From: Oryctolagus cuniculus
Lineage: Eukaryota; Chordata; Mammalia; Lagomorpha; Leporidae
Length of the DNA: 64,000 bases
Assembly (NCBI RefSeq): GCF_964237555.1
Contig: NC_091445.1
Span: 49,537,551-49,601,550, forward strand
Direction of reading: 5' to 3'
The notes below the pieces were generated by a model. It searched no databases. It saw nothing but the letters and a program-made list of their open reading frames with translations, and was not told the DNA's origin. Numbering within the stretch: position 1 is the first letter of the stretch; each line of letters opens with the position of its first letter. This document shows positions 34,305 through 45,925 of this stretch, in pieces. The translations under genes and the position numbers were made by a program.

Positions 34305-34523
34305 TTTTGAGACAACCTACTTTTAATTTATGTTATAGTCAAAGGATTAAGACTGCTCCAAATAAGGAATTCAATAAGTTAAAAGTTTAGTAGGAACATA
34401 GGAAATGGCTTTCAAAAATAATAGAGAAAAATGTCAATTTCAATCACATATAGTAAATTTTAAAAATAAACAGATCACTAAAACTATTGTAATATACCAT
34501 TCTTAATCATTGGTTTGGTGATA
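34305..34523 (-). mobile_element. Old L1 3' UTR, antisense, left part
   Basis: Homologous to the old L1 3' UTR at 2060-2270 (shared GTCAAAGGATTAAGACTG and AATTCAATAAGTT blocks). The younger L1 at 34,525 interrupts it, and it resumes at 36,343. Confidence 0.65.
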
Positions 34524-34524
34524 T

Positions 34525-34980
34525 AAAACAAACTGCCCACTTAAGAGATGGGCCAAAGACCTCAATAGATATTTTTCAAAAGAGGAAATCCTAATGGTCA
34601 ACAGAAACATGAAAAAATGTTCAGGATCACTAGCAATCAAGGAAATGCAAATCAAAACCACAATGAGGTTTCGCCTCACCCCAGTTAGAATGGCTCACAT
34701 ACAGAAATCTACCAACAACAGATGCTGGCGAGGATGTGGGGAAAAAGGGAAACTAACCCACTGTTGGCGGGAATGCAAACTGGTCAAGACACTATGGAAG
34801 TCAGTCTGGAGGTTCCTCAGAAACCTGAATATAACCCTACCATACAACCCAGCCATCCCACTCCTTGGAATTTACCCAAAGGCAATTAAACTGGCAACCA
34901 AAAAAGCTGCCTATACCTTAATGTTTATTGCAGCTCAGTTCACAATAGCTAAGACATGGAATCAACCCAAAGGCCCATAA
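34525..34980 (+). pseudogene. L1 ORF2 C-terminal remnant
   Basis: The frame from 34,594 keeps the cysteine motif with all four ligands in place: Cys, Cys, His, Cys, with LTHCWREC. It ends at TAA 34,978-34,980, after the sequence NQPKGP. The same stop occurs in the 25-31 kb copy. The rest of ORF2 is absent by 5' truncation. Confidence 0.88.
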
Positions 34981-36341
34981 ACAGAAGACTGGGTAAATAA
35001 ATTATGGGACATATACAATATAGAATACTATACAGCAGTCAAAATCAATGAAATCCAGTGATTTGTAACAATATGGATGAAGCTGGAAAACATCATGCTG
35101 AGTGAATTAAGCCAGTCCCAAAGGGACAAATATCATATGTTCTTCCTGATTGGTGACAACTAACTGAGCACCTAAAAGGAAATGGACACCATGAGAAACA
35201 GTGACTTGATCAGCCCTTGTCCTGACTGTAGATGTACAATTTAATACTTTATCCCTTTTAGTATTTTTTTGTTCTACTTAATACCATTGGTTGAACCTTT
35301 AATTAACACACAATTATTCTTAGGTGTTTAAATTTAACTAAAAAGTGATCTCTGTTAAATGTAAGAGTGGGAATAAGAGAGGGAGGAGATGTACATTTTG
35401 GCACATGCTCATTCGGAATTACCACTAATGGTAGAGTTAGAAACATGCCTGGGTATTCCAATTCAATCCCATCAAGGTGGCATGTACCAATGCCATTTCA
35501 CTCGTCAAAGTGATCAGTTTTAGCTCATAATTGATCATAATGATAGGATTAAGAGTCAAAGGGATCACATAATCAAGACTAGTGTCTGCTAATACTGATA
35601 GAATTAAAAAAGAGAGAACAATCCAACATGGAAAGCAGGATACACAGCAGGCTCATAGAATGACAGATGTCCTAAACAGCACTCTGGCCTCAGATTCAGC
35701 CCTTAAGGCCCTCGAATCTGGCTAAAAATCCCATGAGAGTATTTCAGGCATGGAAAACCAAGACACTCTGGCAAAAAAAAAAAAAGTAACCTAGGGCAAA
35801 GAAGGGGCCATCAAAGAAGGAGGTACCCTTCTCTGAAGGGAGGAGAGAACTTACACTTTGACTATGGCCTTGTGTAAATGAGATCGGAGTTGGCAAACGC
35901 AAGAGGTTTCCATAGCCTTGGCAGCTCATGACAAAAGCCTCAGGTGATTTCTGATGTCATAAATAAGAGTATCAATTGTTACATCAAGAACAGGAGTCAC
36001 TGTGCACTTACTCCCCATGTAGGATCTCTGTCCTTAATGTGTTGTAGTATGTGAATTAACGGTATAACTATTACTCAAACAGTACTTACAGTACTTTATA
36101 CTTTGTGTTTCTGTGTGGGTGCAAACTGTGAAATCTTTACTTAGTATATACTAAATTGATCTTCTGTATATAAAGATAATTGAAAATGAATCTTGATATG
36201 AATGGGATGGAGACGGAGTCAGAGATGGGATGGTTGAAGGTGGGAGGGAGGCTATGGGGGGAAAAGCTGCTATAATCCAAAAGCTGTACTTTGGAAATTT
36301 ATATTTATTAAATAATAGCTTAAAATAAAAAAAAAAAAAAA
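34525..36341 (+). mobile_element. Younger L1 3' end inside the old L1
   Basis: A 5'-truncated L1 with the last about 150 codons of ORF2, the full 3' UTR with G-rich GGGAGGGAGGCTATGGGGGG tract, and a pure A tail ending at about 36,341. No clean target duplication was found. It is nearly the same as the 3' end of the 25-31 kb L1, including the shared TAA stop. Confidence 0.9.
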
Positions 36342-36342
36342 C

Positions 36343-37405
36343 AAAGTACAGCAAAATATAATTGCAGCAATAATGATAACACAGGCATTTCTTTTTCTTT
36401 TTTTTTTCTTAAATCTTTGTTTTCTTTCCTTAATTTTAGCCCCCACATACTAGGGAAAATAAGCGGTATTTGTCTTTGCACTATTTCATTCAATACAATG
36501 TGGTGCAGTTGCATCCATTTTGATGCAAATGGTAGAATTTCACCCTTTTATAGCTGAATATTACTTCATACCACATTCTCTTCATCCATCTGTCTGATTA
36601 TGGACACCTTGATTAATTTTGTATTTTGCCTAATGTGAATAGTGCTTCTATAAACATGGTAATGCACACAACCCTTTGATACATACGATATGTTCATGTA
36701 TTTCTGGTATTAGTGAAATTACTAGATCATTTTGCAAGTGTGTTTCTAATTTTTTAAAGAAATCTTCATACTGTTTTCCACCGTAGCTTCATTAATTCAC
36801 ATCCACAGCAACAGTGAATAAGTTTCCTTTTCTCCCCAACCTTACCATCATTTGCTACTTTCTGACTTTGGTTAATAGCTATTCTGACAAGGCTGAGTTG
36901 GTATCTCATTGTGATTTTGATTTGCATTTTCCTGATATTGATATTGAGCCTTTTTCATATATTTATTGTCCAGTTGTATTATTTTTGTGAAAACTGTCTA
37001 TTGAGTCCGTTTGCCAACTTCTTCACTAATTTGTTTTATTGTTGATTTATTTGAGTTACTGATAAATTCTGGATATCAGTCCTTTGTCAGATGAGTAGCT
37101 TGCAAATATTTTTCTCCCTTTCTGTTGTCTATTTCACTTTATTGATTGTTTCTTTTTATGTGCAGAAGCTTCTGAGTTAGTTTAATCCCATTTGTCTGGT
37201 TGTGCTTTTGTTGCCTTTGCTTTGGGGGTTCTTATCTAAGAAGTCATCACCTATTCCAATGTCTTGGAATATTTCCCCTACATTTTCTTTCAGCACCTTC
37301 ATGGTATTAGGTCTTAAATGTAGGTCTTCAATCCATATTGGATTGATTTTTGTATATGGTGAGGGGTAGGGATCTAGTTTATTCAATATCATTCTTCTAC
37401 ATATA
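36343..37405 (-). mobile_element. Old L1 ORF2, antisense, right part
   Basis: The plus strand reads CATTTTGATGCAAATGGTAG, CATCCACAGCAACAGTGAAT, GTGATTTTGATTTGCATTTT CCTGA, TTCTGGATATCAGTCCTTTG and CTTCAATCCATATTGGATTG. These are the reverse complement of late L1 ORF2, in continuous order. A minus-strand frame at 37,177-37,410 preserves LDPYPSPYTKINPIWIEDL. Much older than the L1 that splits it. Confidence 0.88.
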
Positions 37406-39164
37406 TACATCCAGTTATGGGGAGGTTCATGATATCTATAGTTCTGACAGATATTAAACTTTGAAATTCAGTGAGGAGAAAATAGAATTCTCAGAAATAC
37501 TGGAAACCAAAATCCATTCTTTATTCTTAAAATATGCCTATTGTTCATGATACTCTACTTATTAATATTAATATCAAAGGTAGTTACAAAATATTATAGT
37601 TCATGCAAAACAACAAAACACCAAAAAGTTCCAGAAACTATTTAAGATAGTATTTGATTATTGTGAGGTTTATATCTTTGATCACGGTTAGCATATTGTA
37701 CAGATTCAAATCCAGAGTTGCCTAATTAAGGTCACATTTTTTTCCACATTTTGTTATTTCTTGGAACAGTATTCATAAGTTTGAATAAGGAACACTACAT
37801 GCACAAAATGGTAATATTTATTTTGTTTACACAAAAAATGACTGAGTGTTGGCAGCAAACTGGGTCTGGAACACATTGCTGTAACAAGTCAGGGGTTACA
37901 AGGAAAACTGATTGTGTTATGACTGCTTCTCTCTAATCAGTTTCTTTCCAGCTTGTTAGAAAGGCTAACCTTCATCCTTGAACTCTGCCTGTGAGGCTTC
38001 TGGGTCTGCCTTTCTGCTTGAAGGTACTGAATTTCTTGGACCTGTATCTTTTCTACATTGATTGCTAAGCTTGAATTCCTACAGAAGAATTAAAATAATG
38101 TCTTCTGCTTCTGAAATTTTGGACAGATATTTCATATGATTAGAGTTTTTGAAAACCTTAATTTCCACAGAACTGTGTGGAAGAAATTTCTTCCTGGAAG
38201 CATTATAATACATTTTATAGATTCCATGTCCTTTAATAGTAAGAGATTTTTAAGACATTGTCTAGAAGAAGTATGCAGAAAACAGAGAATTTGAAAATGT
38301 GTATCTTGAATCATAAGTAAAATATTCATAAAAAGCAGATACAAGAACATGTAGATTGTATGTTCCTTGGTAAATCCTACAGCATTTGTTCCATAATGGA
38401 TAGACAATAAATGTTTGTTGAACTGAAAGGAATCTTGGGTTTATATGACAATATTTTCTTAGCTTCTGCAATACATATATTTTCTAAAGAAACACGAGAA
38501 ATATTAATTTGAATTTCTTATATCAACAAATTTCATTTCTTAAAAGATAAAAATAGAAAAATTATATATTACATATTGTATTTATCTCTATTTATACTTT
38601 ATATCATACCAACAACAGTATGCCAAAAAATTTGGTTTCTATGTGTTCCTAGAGAATTAATGATTTCTCCAGTCAGCATTGCATTTACCTTCAATATCTG
38701 CCAACTGAATAATCAAGACCACTCATTTAATATTCTTCTTATATTTGAGGTCAGAGTCATGAAATATCATGAGAAAGAGGGCACAATAATGGATAAAACT
38801 TATAAAAGAAAAATAAATTTCAGAAAGCACAAAGTCAGGTGGATCAAGCCCTTTTATAGCTTTCTAATATCAGGTAAAGGTTATCTTACTGACTGTTAAA
38901 ATGATTGTCAAATACAGAGAACTTAAAGTATAATGAAATAATTCACACATGGACTTTTGGATGTCTCTCCTGGCATTTTTCCAGATAGACTCCCTAACAT
39001 TTGATTGACATCAAGGAAAACTGGAACAGGAGATATTATTTTCATCTTACTTCATGTCCAGAAGTGGTATATGACAAAAAGATGGAAACAGAAGTACTGT
39101 ATAACAAGTCCACCTGACAATTTTCCTATGGAACAATGAAGTACATTTCAAACTTTAATGCTTA
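37406..39164. other. Unique DNA, 1.75 kb
   Basis: No repeat or gene recognised. Frames of 60-107 codons here show no family resemblance. Confidence 0.35.
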
Positions 39165-39428
39165 TTTCTGAGGCACAGATGGCAAGCGGGCAAGTGGGAG
39201 AGAGAGAATGAGAGAGAGAGGAAAAGAGACCGAGAGAAAAGGAACACACCATTTTTGGTTCATTGACAATCATTTTTCCAAAGTAAAATCAGGAGCCCAA
39301 TCACCTGAGTAATCATCATTGCCTCGTAGTTTCCTCATCAACAGGAAAAATCATTTAGGAGCTGGAGGAGGGCACCACACTCAGGAACTCTGAAATGAGA
39401 CACAGGTCCTTAGCCACTAGGCCTAATA
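39165..39428 (-). mobile_element. Degenerate CSINE
   Basis: The minus-strand order survives: GAGAGAGAATGAGAGAGAGA, GGTTCATTGACAATCA, CAGGAGCCCAA, GGTCCTTAGCCACTAGGCC. Its A-rich tail is no longer recognisable. Confidence 0.6.
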
Positions 39429-39433
39429 TCTGC

Positions 39434-39580
39434 AATATATATATATATATATGTACAATATAAATATATTTAGTATATATTTATTAAATATATTATTGTT
39501 ATAATTACAAATTTTATATAATTATGATGATATATTTATTAATGTATATTAAGTATATACAATATATATATATATATATT
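39434..39580. repeat. AT-rich low complexity with two (TA)n cores
   Basis: (TA)n at 39,437-39,452 and 39,561-39,578, with TATTTA/TAAATA sequence between them. Confidence 0.88.
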
Positions 39581-39912
39581 AAACTTTCTGTACTGCTGTT
39601 TAGAATTAGCCAACATGGTGGTTTCATGTTGGGCTGTGATGATGAGATCTATAATTTGTGTCAGTGAGAAGGGAGTGGGAAGAAGCCTGGTTCCTGGCTG
39701 ACTTGATTGCCTACATGAATATTACTGTGAGAGAGGGAAATAAACTTCTAAATTTTAATCCAGTATTTTTATGGCTCTGTTATTTGCTGCTAAACACAGT
39801 ACACATAGATACAGAATATATTACCAGGAGAGCAGGAGAGCTGTTCTGCAAGAAACCTTAACCATTGTATTGGTTTATGGGATTATATGGTGGAGGAGGT
39901 GGATATATATAC

Positions 39913-39957
39913 ATACACACACACACACACACACACACTCACACACTCACACACACA
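39913..39957. repeat. (CA)n microsatellite
   Basis: About 11 CA units, then CACTCACACACTCACACACA. Confidence 0.92.
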
Positions 39958-41295
39958 AATACCTATGTACCTATAGTTACCCACCAGAGTTTTTATGCAC
40001 CTTGCTTAATGGTCAATTTGTACTTAATAGCCATGAAGAATGTTGAATGTACTCTGCCAGTTCCAAATGTTTCTAGCCTCCTTTTCCATAGCAATTCCTT
40101 ATATAAAAGAAAGAGCTAAACTTAGTCCCTAAAGTTTTTTACTTAAGCAAAGGTATTTCAGGTTCTTATTTCCTGCTTTTAGAACAGCAAGCAGTCATTA
40201 ATGGCACAAGCAGTAATTACTGGCTTTTTCCACTGCAAAGACCACTTGAGCAGATGAAATTAAATAATGGGGTTATAAGGATTCCCAGAAAATTGCAGTA
40301 ATTCAATTCTATAAGTTCTTACACTGAGAACAGTCAAGAAATACAACTCTAATAATATTCTATGAAATATAGAAAGAAAAACAAAGAAAATTTTCTACTT
40401 TGCTTTGTTCCCAGAGAAATAAAAATTTTTAAAAAAGAAACTATTTTCTTCAGGTTTAAGTGTGTTTGTCAGGGAGGTACTTTATTTAATTTTATTCTTT
40501 TCCATTAGCCAAGTAAGCTATTCCTTTACTATTTTATTTAAAATATAATTTGAAATTTAATTTACAAAGATTTTCCCATTACGTACAAGGTGACTAGGGA
40601 AGCAGAACTTAAAAAAATTAAGTGTAATTGTCTGGAAAATATGAGAACTGAAAGAGTAATTACATTGACACTGAAAGTATGCTTCAAAATTCTGCATCTT
40701 TTAGGAAATTATTTAATACAATTCATCTCATTAAGACTTAATTTTCCAAAACACTAGAGGATAGAGATGAAGTTTTTAGGTAACAAGCAGTGTCAGAAAA
40801 CATTGGTAGTTCTCATTTTTATAAATCCCTGACTGTGCTTCTAGTAGAATTTGGCAAAGCCAAATCTTTGAAGAGATTCCTGGAAGACATCTGTCATTGT
40901 CTAGAACTGAAATCCCTCATGATCAAAGAGCATTTGCCCGATGAGCTAGTATGTGTTTCCTTTGCTAAACAAGGGAACAGCAGAAATGAATTCACGACCA
41001 TTTTAGAATATGTACATCCATAGTTTGCTTGAATTTTTCCTTTCTACCAAAGATTCTACTATAAACACAAGGCTCTGGGCAAGATATTTGGTGGTACCAC
41101 AGCGTCTTCCTAGTCCTGTGTGCTTCTGACTTAGATTCCTGAAACTACTGACTTTTAGTGTGATAAGAGACAGCAGAGAGAATTTTAATAAAACATAACT
41201 GTAGAAAAGATTCAGTGGTTTTAAAAGGTCATTTAGCAGAAGTGAAGTTGGAATTCAGGATTAATCACAGTCTGAGCAAATTTCCATAGTACTAT
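39958..41295. other. Unique DNA
   Basis: No recognisable repeat or gene. The frame at 40,790-41,023 has no known similarity that I can name. The 40,140-40,280 segment is rich in ATTA motifs. Confidence 0.35.
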
Positions 41296-41306
41296 AAAGA
41301 CTTCCA

Positions 41307-41643
41307 GGCCGGCACCACGGCTCAATAGGCTAATCCTCCACCTTGTGGCGCTGGAACACCAGGTTCTCATACCGTCGGGGCACCGGATTCTGTCCTGGTT
41401 GCCCCTCTTCCAGTCCAGCTCTCCGCTGTGGCCCAGGAAGGCAGTGGAGGATGGCCCAAGTGTTGGGCCCTGCACCCGCATGGGAGACCAGGAGAAGCAC
41501 CTGGCTCCCGGCTTCGGATCAGCGCGGTGCGCCAGCTGCAGCGCGCCAGCTGCAGCGAGCCGGCTGCAGCGGCCATTGGAGGGTGAACCGACGGTAAAGG
41601 AAGACTTTTCTCTCTGTCTTTCTCTCTCACTGTCCACTCTACC

Positions 41644-41681
<38 letters not shown>
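41307..41681 (+). mobile_element. Very young CSINE with long pure A tail
   Basis: Young subtype. Exact 11-bp target duplication AAAGACTTCCA at 41,296-41,306 and 41,682-41,692. The tail is about 37 uninterrupted A residues (from 41,647). Three near-copies of a 15-17 bp GC-rich unit occupy 41,528-41,572. The 147-169 codon frames are artefacts. Confidence 0.96.
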
Positions 41682-41686
<5 letters not shown>

Positions 41687-41794
41687 CTTCCACCCCATTC
41701 CTTATCATCGGGGCTACCAGACTTAAAACTGTACACCAACACAGTAAGTTACAAATTTGAAGGAGGAGAAAATCTATCTTTACTATAAATAAAT

Positions 41795-41930
41795 TTGGGG
41801 ATGAAGGGTAAAATGACTTGCCCAGAACAGAACACTACTTAGTGGCACAGCTAGGGAGGGACTCTGCATTCCAACTGTCCCTCTAGTTACATACATTATT
41901 TCTGTCACTGTGTTGAAAAATCGCTGATTG
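41795..41930 (-). mobile_element. MIR fragment
   Basis: The plus strand GTAAAATGACTTGCCCAGAA, then AGTGGCACAGCTAGGGAGGG ACTC, then ATTCCAACTGTCC is a reverse-complement MIR core. Confidence 0.6.
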
Positions 41931-42069
41931 AATATTTATCTTGTGTCAGTCCTTTGCTTATCTCTTCACAGATATGTAAACATAGACACCTTCAAATAAA
42001 ATTTTTTCCACCAAGCATTTTCATTATTGTATGTCTAGTTATTATATAGTGATTTTCTCCTATCTAATC

Positions 42070-42416
42070 AGGGTCACAGAGAAAGAGGAAAAGCAGGAGA
42101 GAGAGAGAGATGAATAGAGAGAGAGAGATGGAGAGAGAGAGAGAGAAAGAGGAGAGAGATTTTTCATCTGCTCCTTCACTCGCCAAGTGGCAGCAGCAGC
42201 TGGGGCTGGGCCAGGCTGATGACAGGCCTAGAACTCCATCCAGATCCCCCATGTGGGTGACAGGGGCCGGAGTACTTAAGCCATCCCCTTCGGCTTCCCC
42301 AGGCTCTTTCACAGCGAGCCAGATTGGAAGTGGAGCAGTTGAGACTCAAACTGTCACTCATTTGGCAGGCTGGTACCACAGGCAATGTCTTAAGCTAATG
42401 CCACAACACCAGCCCC
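42070..42416 (-). mobile_element. CSINE with (GA)n expansion
   Basis: Minus-strand copy whose AG-rich segment is expanded (42,096-42,152). The head ATGCCACAACACCAGCCCC is on the right. Confidence 0.88.
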
Positions 42417-42494
42417 TATGATGTATTTTTAAAGCCTAGACTATACCTGCAGATTAAAATATACCCTGATATCTATTATCCCTTTCACAATTTT

Positions 42495-43180
42495 TGAAAT
42501 TATTTGTTCGTGGGGAGGAGAAATAGACAGAAAGAACGAGAGAAGCCGGCGCCACGGCTCACTAGGCTAATCCTCCGCCTAGCGGTGCCAGCACACTGGG
42601 TTCTAGTCCCAGTCGGGGCGCCGGATTCTGTCCTGGTTGCCCCTCTTCCAGCCCAGCTCTCTGCTGTGGCCAGGGAAGTGCAGTGGAGGATGGCCCAAGT
42701 GCTTGGGCCCTGCACCCCATGGGAGACCAGGATAAGTACCTGGCTCCTGCCATCAGATCAGCGCTGTGCACCGGCCTCAGTGTGCAGGCCGAGGCGGCCA
42801 TTGGAGGGTGAACCAACAGCAAAGGAAGACCTTTCTCTCTGTCTCTCTCTCTCACTGTCCACTCTGCCTGTCAAAAAAATAAATAAAAATAAAATAAATA
42901 AAAAAATAAAAATAGAAAGAATGAGAGAGAAACAGATACAAAGAACTCCCATTCCTGATTTTCTCCTCAAATTCCCTCAATGGATGGGGCTGGGGTAGGA
43001 CTTAAGCTGGAGCCAGAGAATGCAATTCAGTTGTCCCATCTGGGTGAGGGGTACCCAGCCATTTGAGCCATCACTGTTTCTTCCCAGGGTCTGTATTGGT
43101 AGCATGTTGAAGTTGGGAGTTAGAGCCAGGATTCAATGCCAGGTACTCTGAAGTGGGACGAAATGCTTGCTCCTATCCAT
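42495..43180 (-). mobile_element. Old CSINE split by a younger CSINE
   Basis: The left part (AAATTATTTGTTCGTGGGGA) and the right part from 42,929 (AAACAGATACAAAGAACTCC onwards, ending AAATGCTTGCTCC) form one minus-strand SINE. The young plus-strand SINE at 42,544-42,913 interrupts it. Confidence 0.8.
42544..42913 (+). mobile_element. Young CSINE nested in an old CSINE
   Basis: Head AGCCGGCGCCACGGCTCACT, 3' end CTGCCTGTCAAAAAAATAAA with a tail that has started to acquire T substitutions. Target duplication AGAAAGAACGAGAGA at 42,529-42,543 and AGAAAGAATGAGAGA at 42,914-42,928; the one difference is C to T. Confidence 0.95.
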
Positions 43181-43813
43181 TTACAGTTTTTACAGGTTAG
43201 TCAAATTTAGTTGTTGCCTTTAACCATGTAATTCTAGAAGTTACTTATAATCATTTTTAAGTACTAAAAACATGATCTCACTTTTCATTCACAGAGTTAA
43301 AGGAGTATTTTGGGCATAGGGTACATAAAAACTCTTCCCTCAGGAGACAAAACAAAAAAAAAAGTGATATATCAAATATTAGTAAATGCTATTTTGTGTA
43401 AAATGTTACACATTTTTCCTATAACTTTAGAAACATTATTTTTCTCTTTTAATTTCATCCCATGGGATTCATGGTAACCACAACTCTTAACGTATGAATT
43501 TTCTACCCTTTGAATTTGCCTCCAGTGACTTCATTTCATTTTGACATTCATTTCAAGCACATTTTGAGTGTTATTCTGTGATTCCCCCCTAAAGTAGCAT
43601 TGTGTTTATTTATAGTGAAATGAACCAAGACACTGCTCCCTATTAAACACTCATTTTCTTGCTCACACATTCTTCTTGCAATGAAAGATTTAAGCACCAA
43701 AGTTTCCATCCATCCCCCGTGACAAGATCGAGCTCCTTACATTAATGAGCTAACTGCTGGAAAGGAAGCCAGGCTAATGAATCAAATGCTATTGAGCATA
43801 GCAGTAGGGATTT
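43181..43813. other. Repeat-poor DNA
   Basis: No repeat. The 43,670-43,800 part, with ATTAATGAGC and CTAATGAATC motifs, looks like possible regulatory sequence but has no proof. Confidence 0.35.
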
Positions 43814-44114
43814 TTTAAAAAGATTTATTTGCTTATTTGAAAGGCAGAGTTAGAGAGAAAGAGAGAGAGAGATCTTTCCTCTGCTGGTTCACTTCCTAGA
43901 TAGCCAGGCCATAGCTAGGAGCCAGGAGCTTCTACTGGGTCTCCCATGGAGGTGGCAGGTACCCAATACTTGGGTCATCTTCCACTGTGATTTTCCTAGG
44001 CCATTAGAAGAGAACTGGATAAGAAGTGGAGCAGCCAGAACAAAAGTCAGTGCCTGCATGGGATGCTGGCTTCACAGGTGATGGCTTTACCCTCTATACT
44101 GCAACGCCAGCCCC
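43814..44114 (-). mobile_element. CSINE
   Basis: Minus-strand copy, tail TTTAAAAAGATTTATTTGCT and head TACTGCAACGCCAGCCCCC. Confidence 0.88.
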
Positions 44115-44235
44115 CTGGACTTTTTTTTTAAGAAGGTATAACGTTCTGCTACATGTGGGAAACAATATATTCATATAAAATTTGAGTATATTACACAGGG
44201 AATATTTCTGTTCAGGCGATTGAGATAAGAGGTTC

Positions 44236-44561
44236 TGTGGTAGAATGAGAAGGCCATGCCAAGATGGTCCTGGCGAGCAAGCAAGACTTGTGTTCAGTTA
44301 CTCAGGAAATGGTGGTGGAACCCATCTGGCAAAGGAGCCTGCTTGGCAAAGGCAGTGATTGGTTAGGGCATAGACTACCCCTTGACCGGATTGGCTGCCT
44401 CGGCTATAAAAACTGCTGCACCAACGAGTCTGCGAGCTGCTCACCTCTAGCCTGCCTTCATCTGATACCCCAGTGTCTATGTCATGACTCTGTGCCTCTT
44501 GTCCCCACCACGTTTCTCCTCTCAGAACAAATCCACAGCAACAAGGTTGAACTGTTTCCCA
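44236..44561 (+). mobile_element. Probable solo ERV LTR
   Basis: Starts TGTGGTAGAATGAGAAGGCC, has CCAAGATGGTCCTGGCGAGC, a GATTGGTTAGGG CCAAT-type box, GATTGGCTGCCTCGG and then a TATA box CTATAAAA at 44,404-44,411. It ends near CTGTTTCCCA. This is the promoter order of a retroviral LTR. No internal region, and target duplication not established. Confidence 0.55.
44404..44411 (+). promoter_or_regulatory. TATA box in the LTR
   Basis: CTATAAAA lies 15-60 bp downstream of two CCAAT-type motifs (reverse ATTGG), the usual LTR promoter layout. Activity is unknown. Confidence 0.55.
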
Positions 44562-44562
44562 G

Positions 44563-44872
44563 GGTGGGTATTTGGCATAGCAGTTACATTTTTTTGGTTG
44601 CCCACCTCCCATATTAGAGTGACTGGGTTTGAGTACCAGTTCTGTTACTGATTCCAGCTTCCTGCTAATTTACACTCTGGGAAGCAGCAGGTGATGGCTC
44701 AAGTAGTTAGGTTCCTGCCACTCATGTGGAAGACTTGGGTGAGACTCCTGGCTTCCTCCAGGACCAACACTGGCTATTCCAGGCATTTGGGCAGTGAATC
44801 ACAAGATGAGAGATCCCTCCCTCTCTCTCCCTATCTCTGTCTCCTTTTAAATAAATAACGTAAATAAATACA
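44563..44872 (+). mobile_element. CSINE
   Basis: Head GTGGGTATTTGGCATAGCAG, then GGTTTGAGTACCAGTTC B box and AAATAAATAACGTAAATAAA tail. It abuts the end of the LTR. Confidence 0.83.
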
Positions 44873-45853
44873 GATGAAGATAAAAGTGCTTCCCTCACAA
44901 TCCTGAGTAGATTTAGCTGCAGTACCTCTGAGTGGGCCTCAACTCCCTCCATTGTTGACTTCACTCATGTAAGGCAGGTCAGCCTATGCTGACTAGGGAC
45001 TTCATTCCCATCCAAATTCTGAAGCACCTGAGACTCAAGATGTTTGGAGATTAAAAATAGTCCTTCTAAGAAAGAAAAAAATGGTATTTAAAATAAAAAT
45101 AATAACAAGTGATGGGAGAGTGGAGATTTAAAGAGAATGCTGGAGGAAGTGGTTGCACACATCAAGGAAAAAGAAAAATGATGAAATTGGAAGCTCACTG
45201 TTAGCCTTAGAGGTAGTGGGGGTGCCAGGAAAGACTTCATTGTTAATATTGGTTCCAATGAAATAGCTTGAACTACATGGTGAGATAAGGAGCCAGCAGA
45301 CACACGTGACAATTAAGTGTATACACACTAGCTTATATTTTTTTAAAATTTAAAATTTAGCCTCTGAAATTGTTGTGTTAGGGAAGAGGGGCAAAACTCA
45401 CACAAGACATTTTCTAGTCCAGAGAGTCACGAAACAGCATGTTTGTGCCCAGAATTGAAGATATTTTTCATTAATAAAACATAAATTATAAGGTCATGAG
45501 TAAAGGGAGATGTAATTGGATTTTCAGCCAAAGGCAAGACGATGGCCTTGTGTGTCATTCTAAGTAACAGAATCCTAGCACTAGACTGGGGCACGTTTCT
45601 ACAGTAATGTTCCTGGGAGCAGGAATTCATGAGATATTCATTAGTTCTGCAGGAAAAGAAAAAGAAGCCTCCATTAACAACAACTGCAAAGAAGTGGGGA
45701 TTAATTTCCTTCATTTGCTTCAAATCTACCTTTTTGCTGATTGATCATCACATGAGTAGACTACATGCCTTAAAATCATTTTCAAAAAATAGGTCATCTA
45801 AAATGTTTTAAAACCCAAAAGATTTGAAACATCTGCATGAAATAGAATGCCGC
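44873..45853. other. Unique DNA
   Basis: Nothing firm. The 45,120-45,300 stretch faintly recalls antisense L2 but cannot be supported. Confidence 0.35.
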
Positions 45854-45876
45854 CCTCTCTCCAACTCTCTCTCTCC

Positions 45877-45923
<47 letters not shown>
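45854..45923. repeat. Compound (CT)n(CA)n microsatellite
   Basis: CT-rich tract running into about 15 CA units. A likely length polymorphism. Confidence 0.93.

Positions 45924-45925
<2 letters not shown>

Noticed and set aside
34524..36345. Target duplication for the younger L1
   Set aside because: ATAAAACAAAC and AAAAACAAAG flanks look similar only because both are A-rich; I could not distinguish a real duplication from tail sequence.
39913..39957. Regularly spaced repeats as a possible CRISPR array
   Set aside because: It is a simple CA microsatellite. The genome is mammalian and no repeat-spacer structure exists anywhere in the window.
45120..45310. Possible antisense L2
   Set aside because: Only scattered words resemble L2; not enough continuous similarity to report as a feature.
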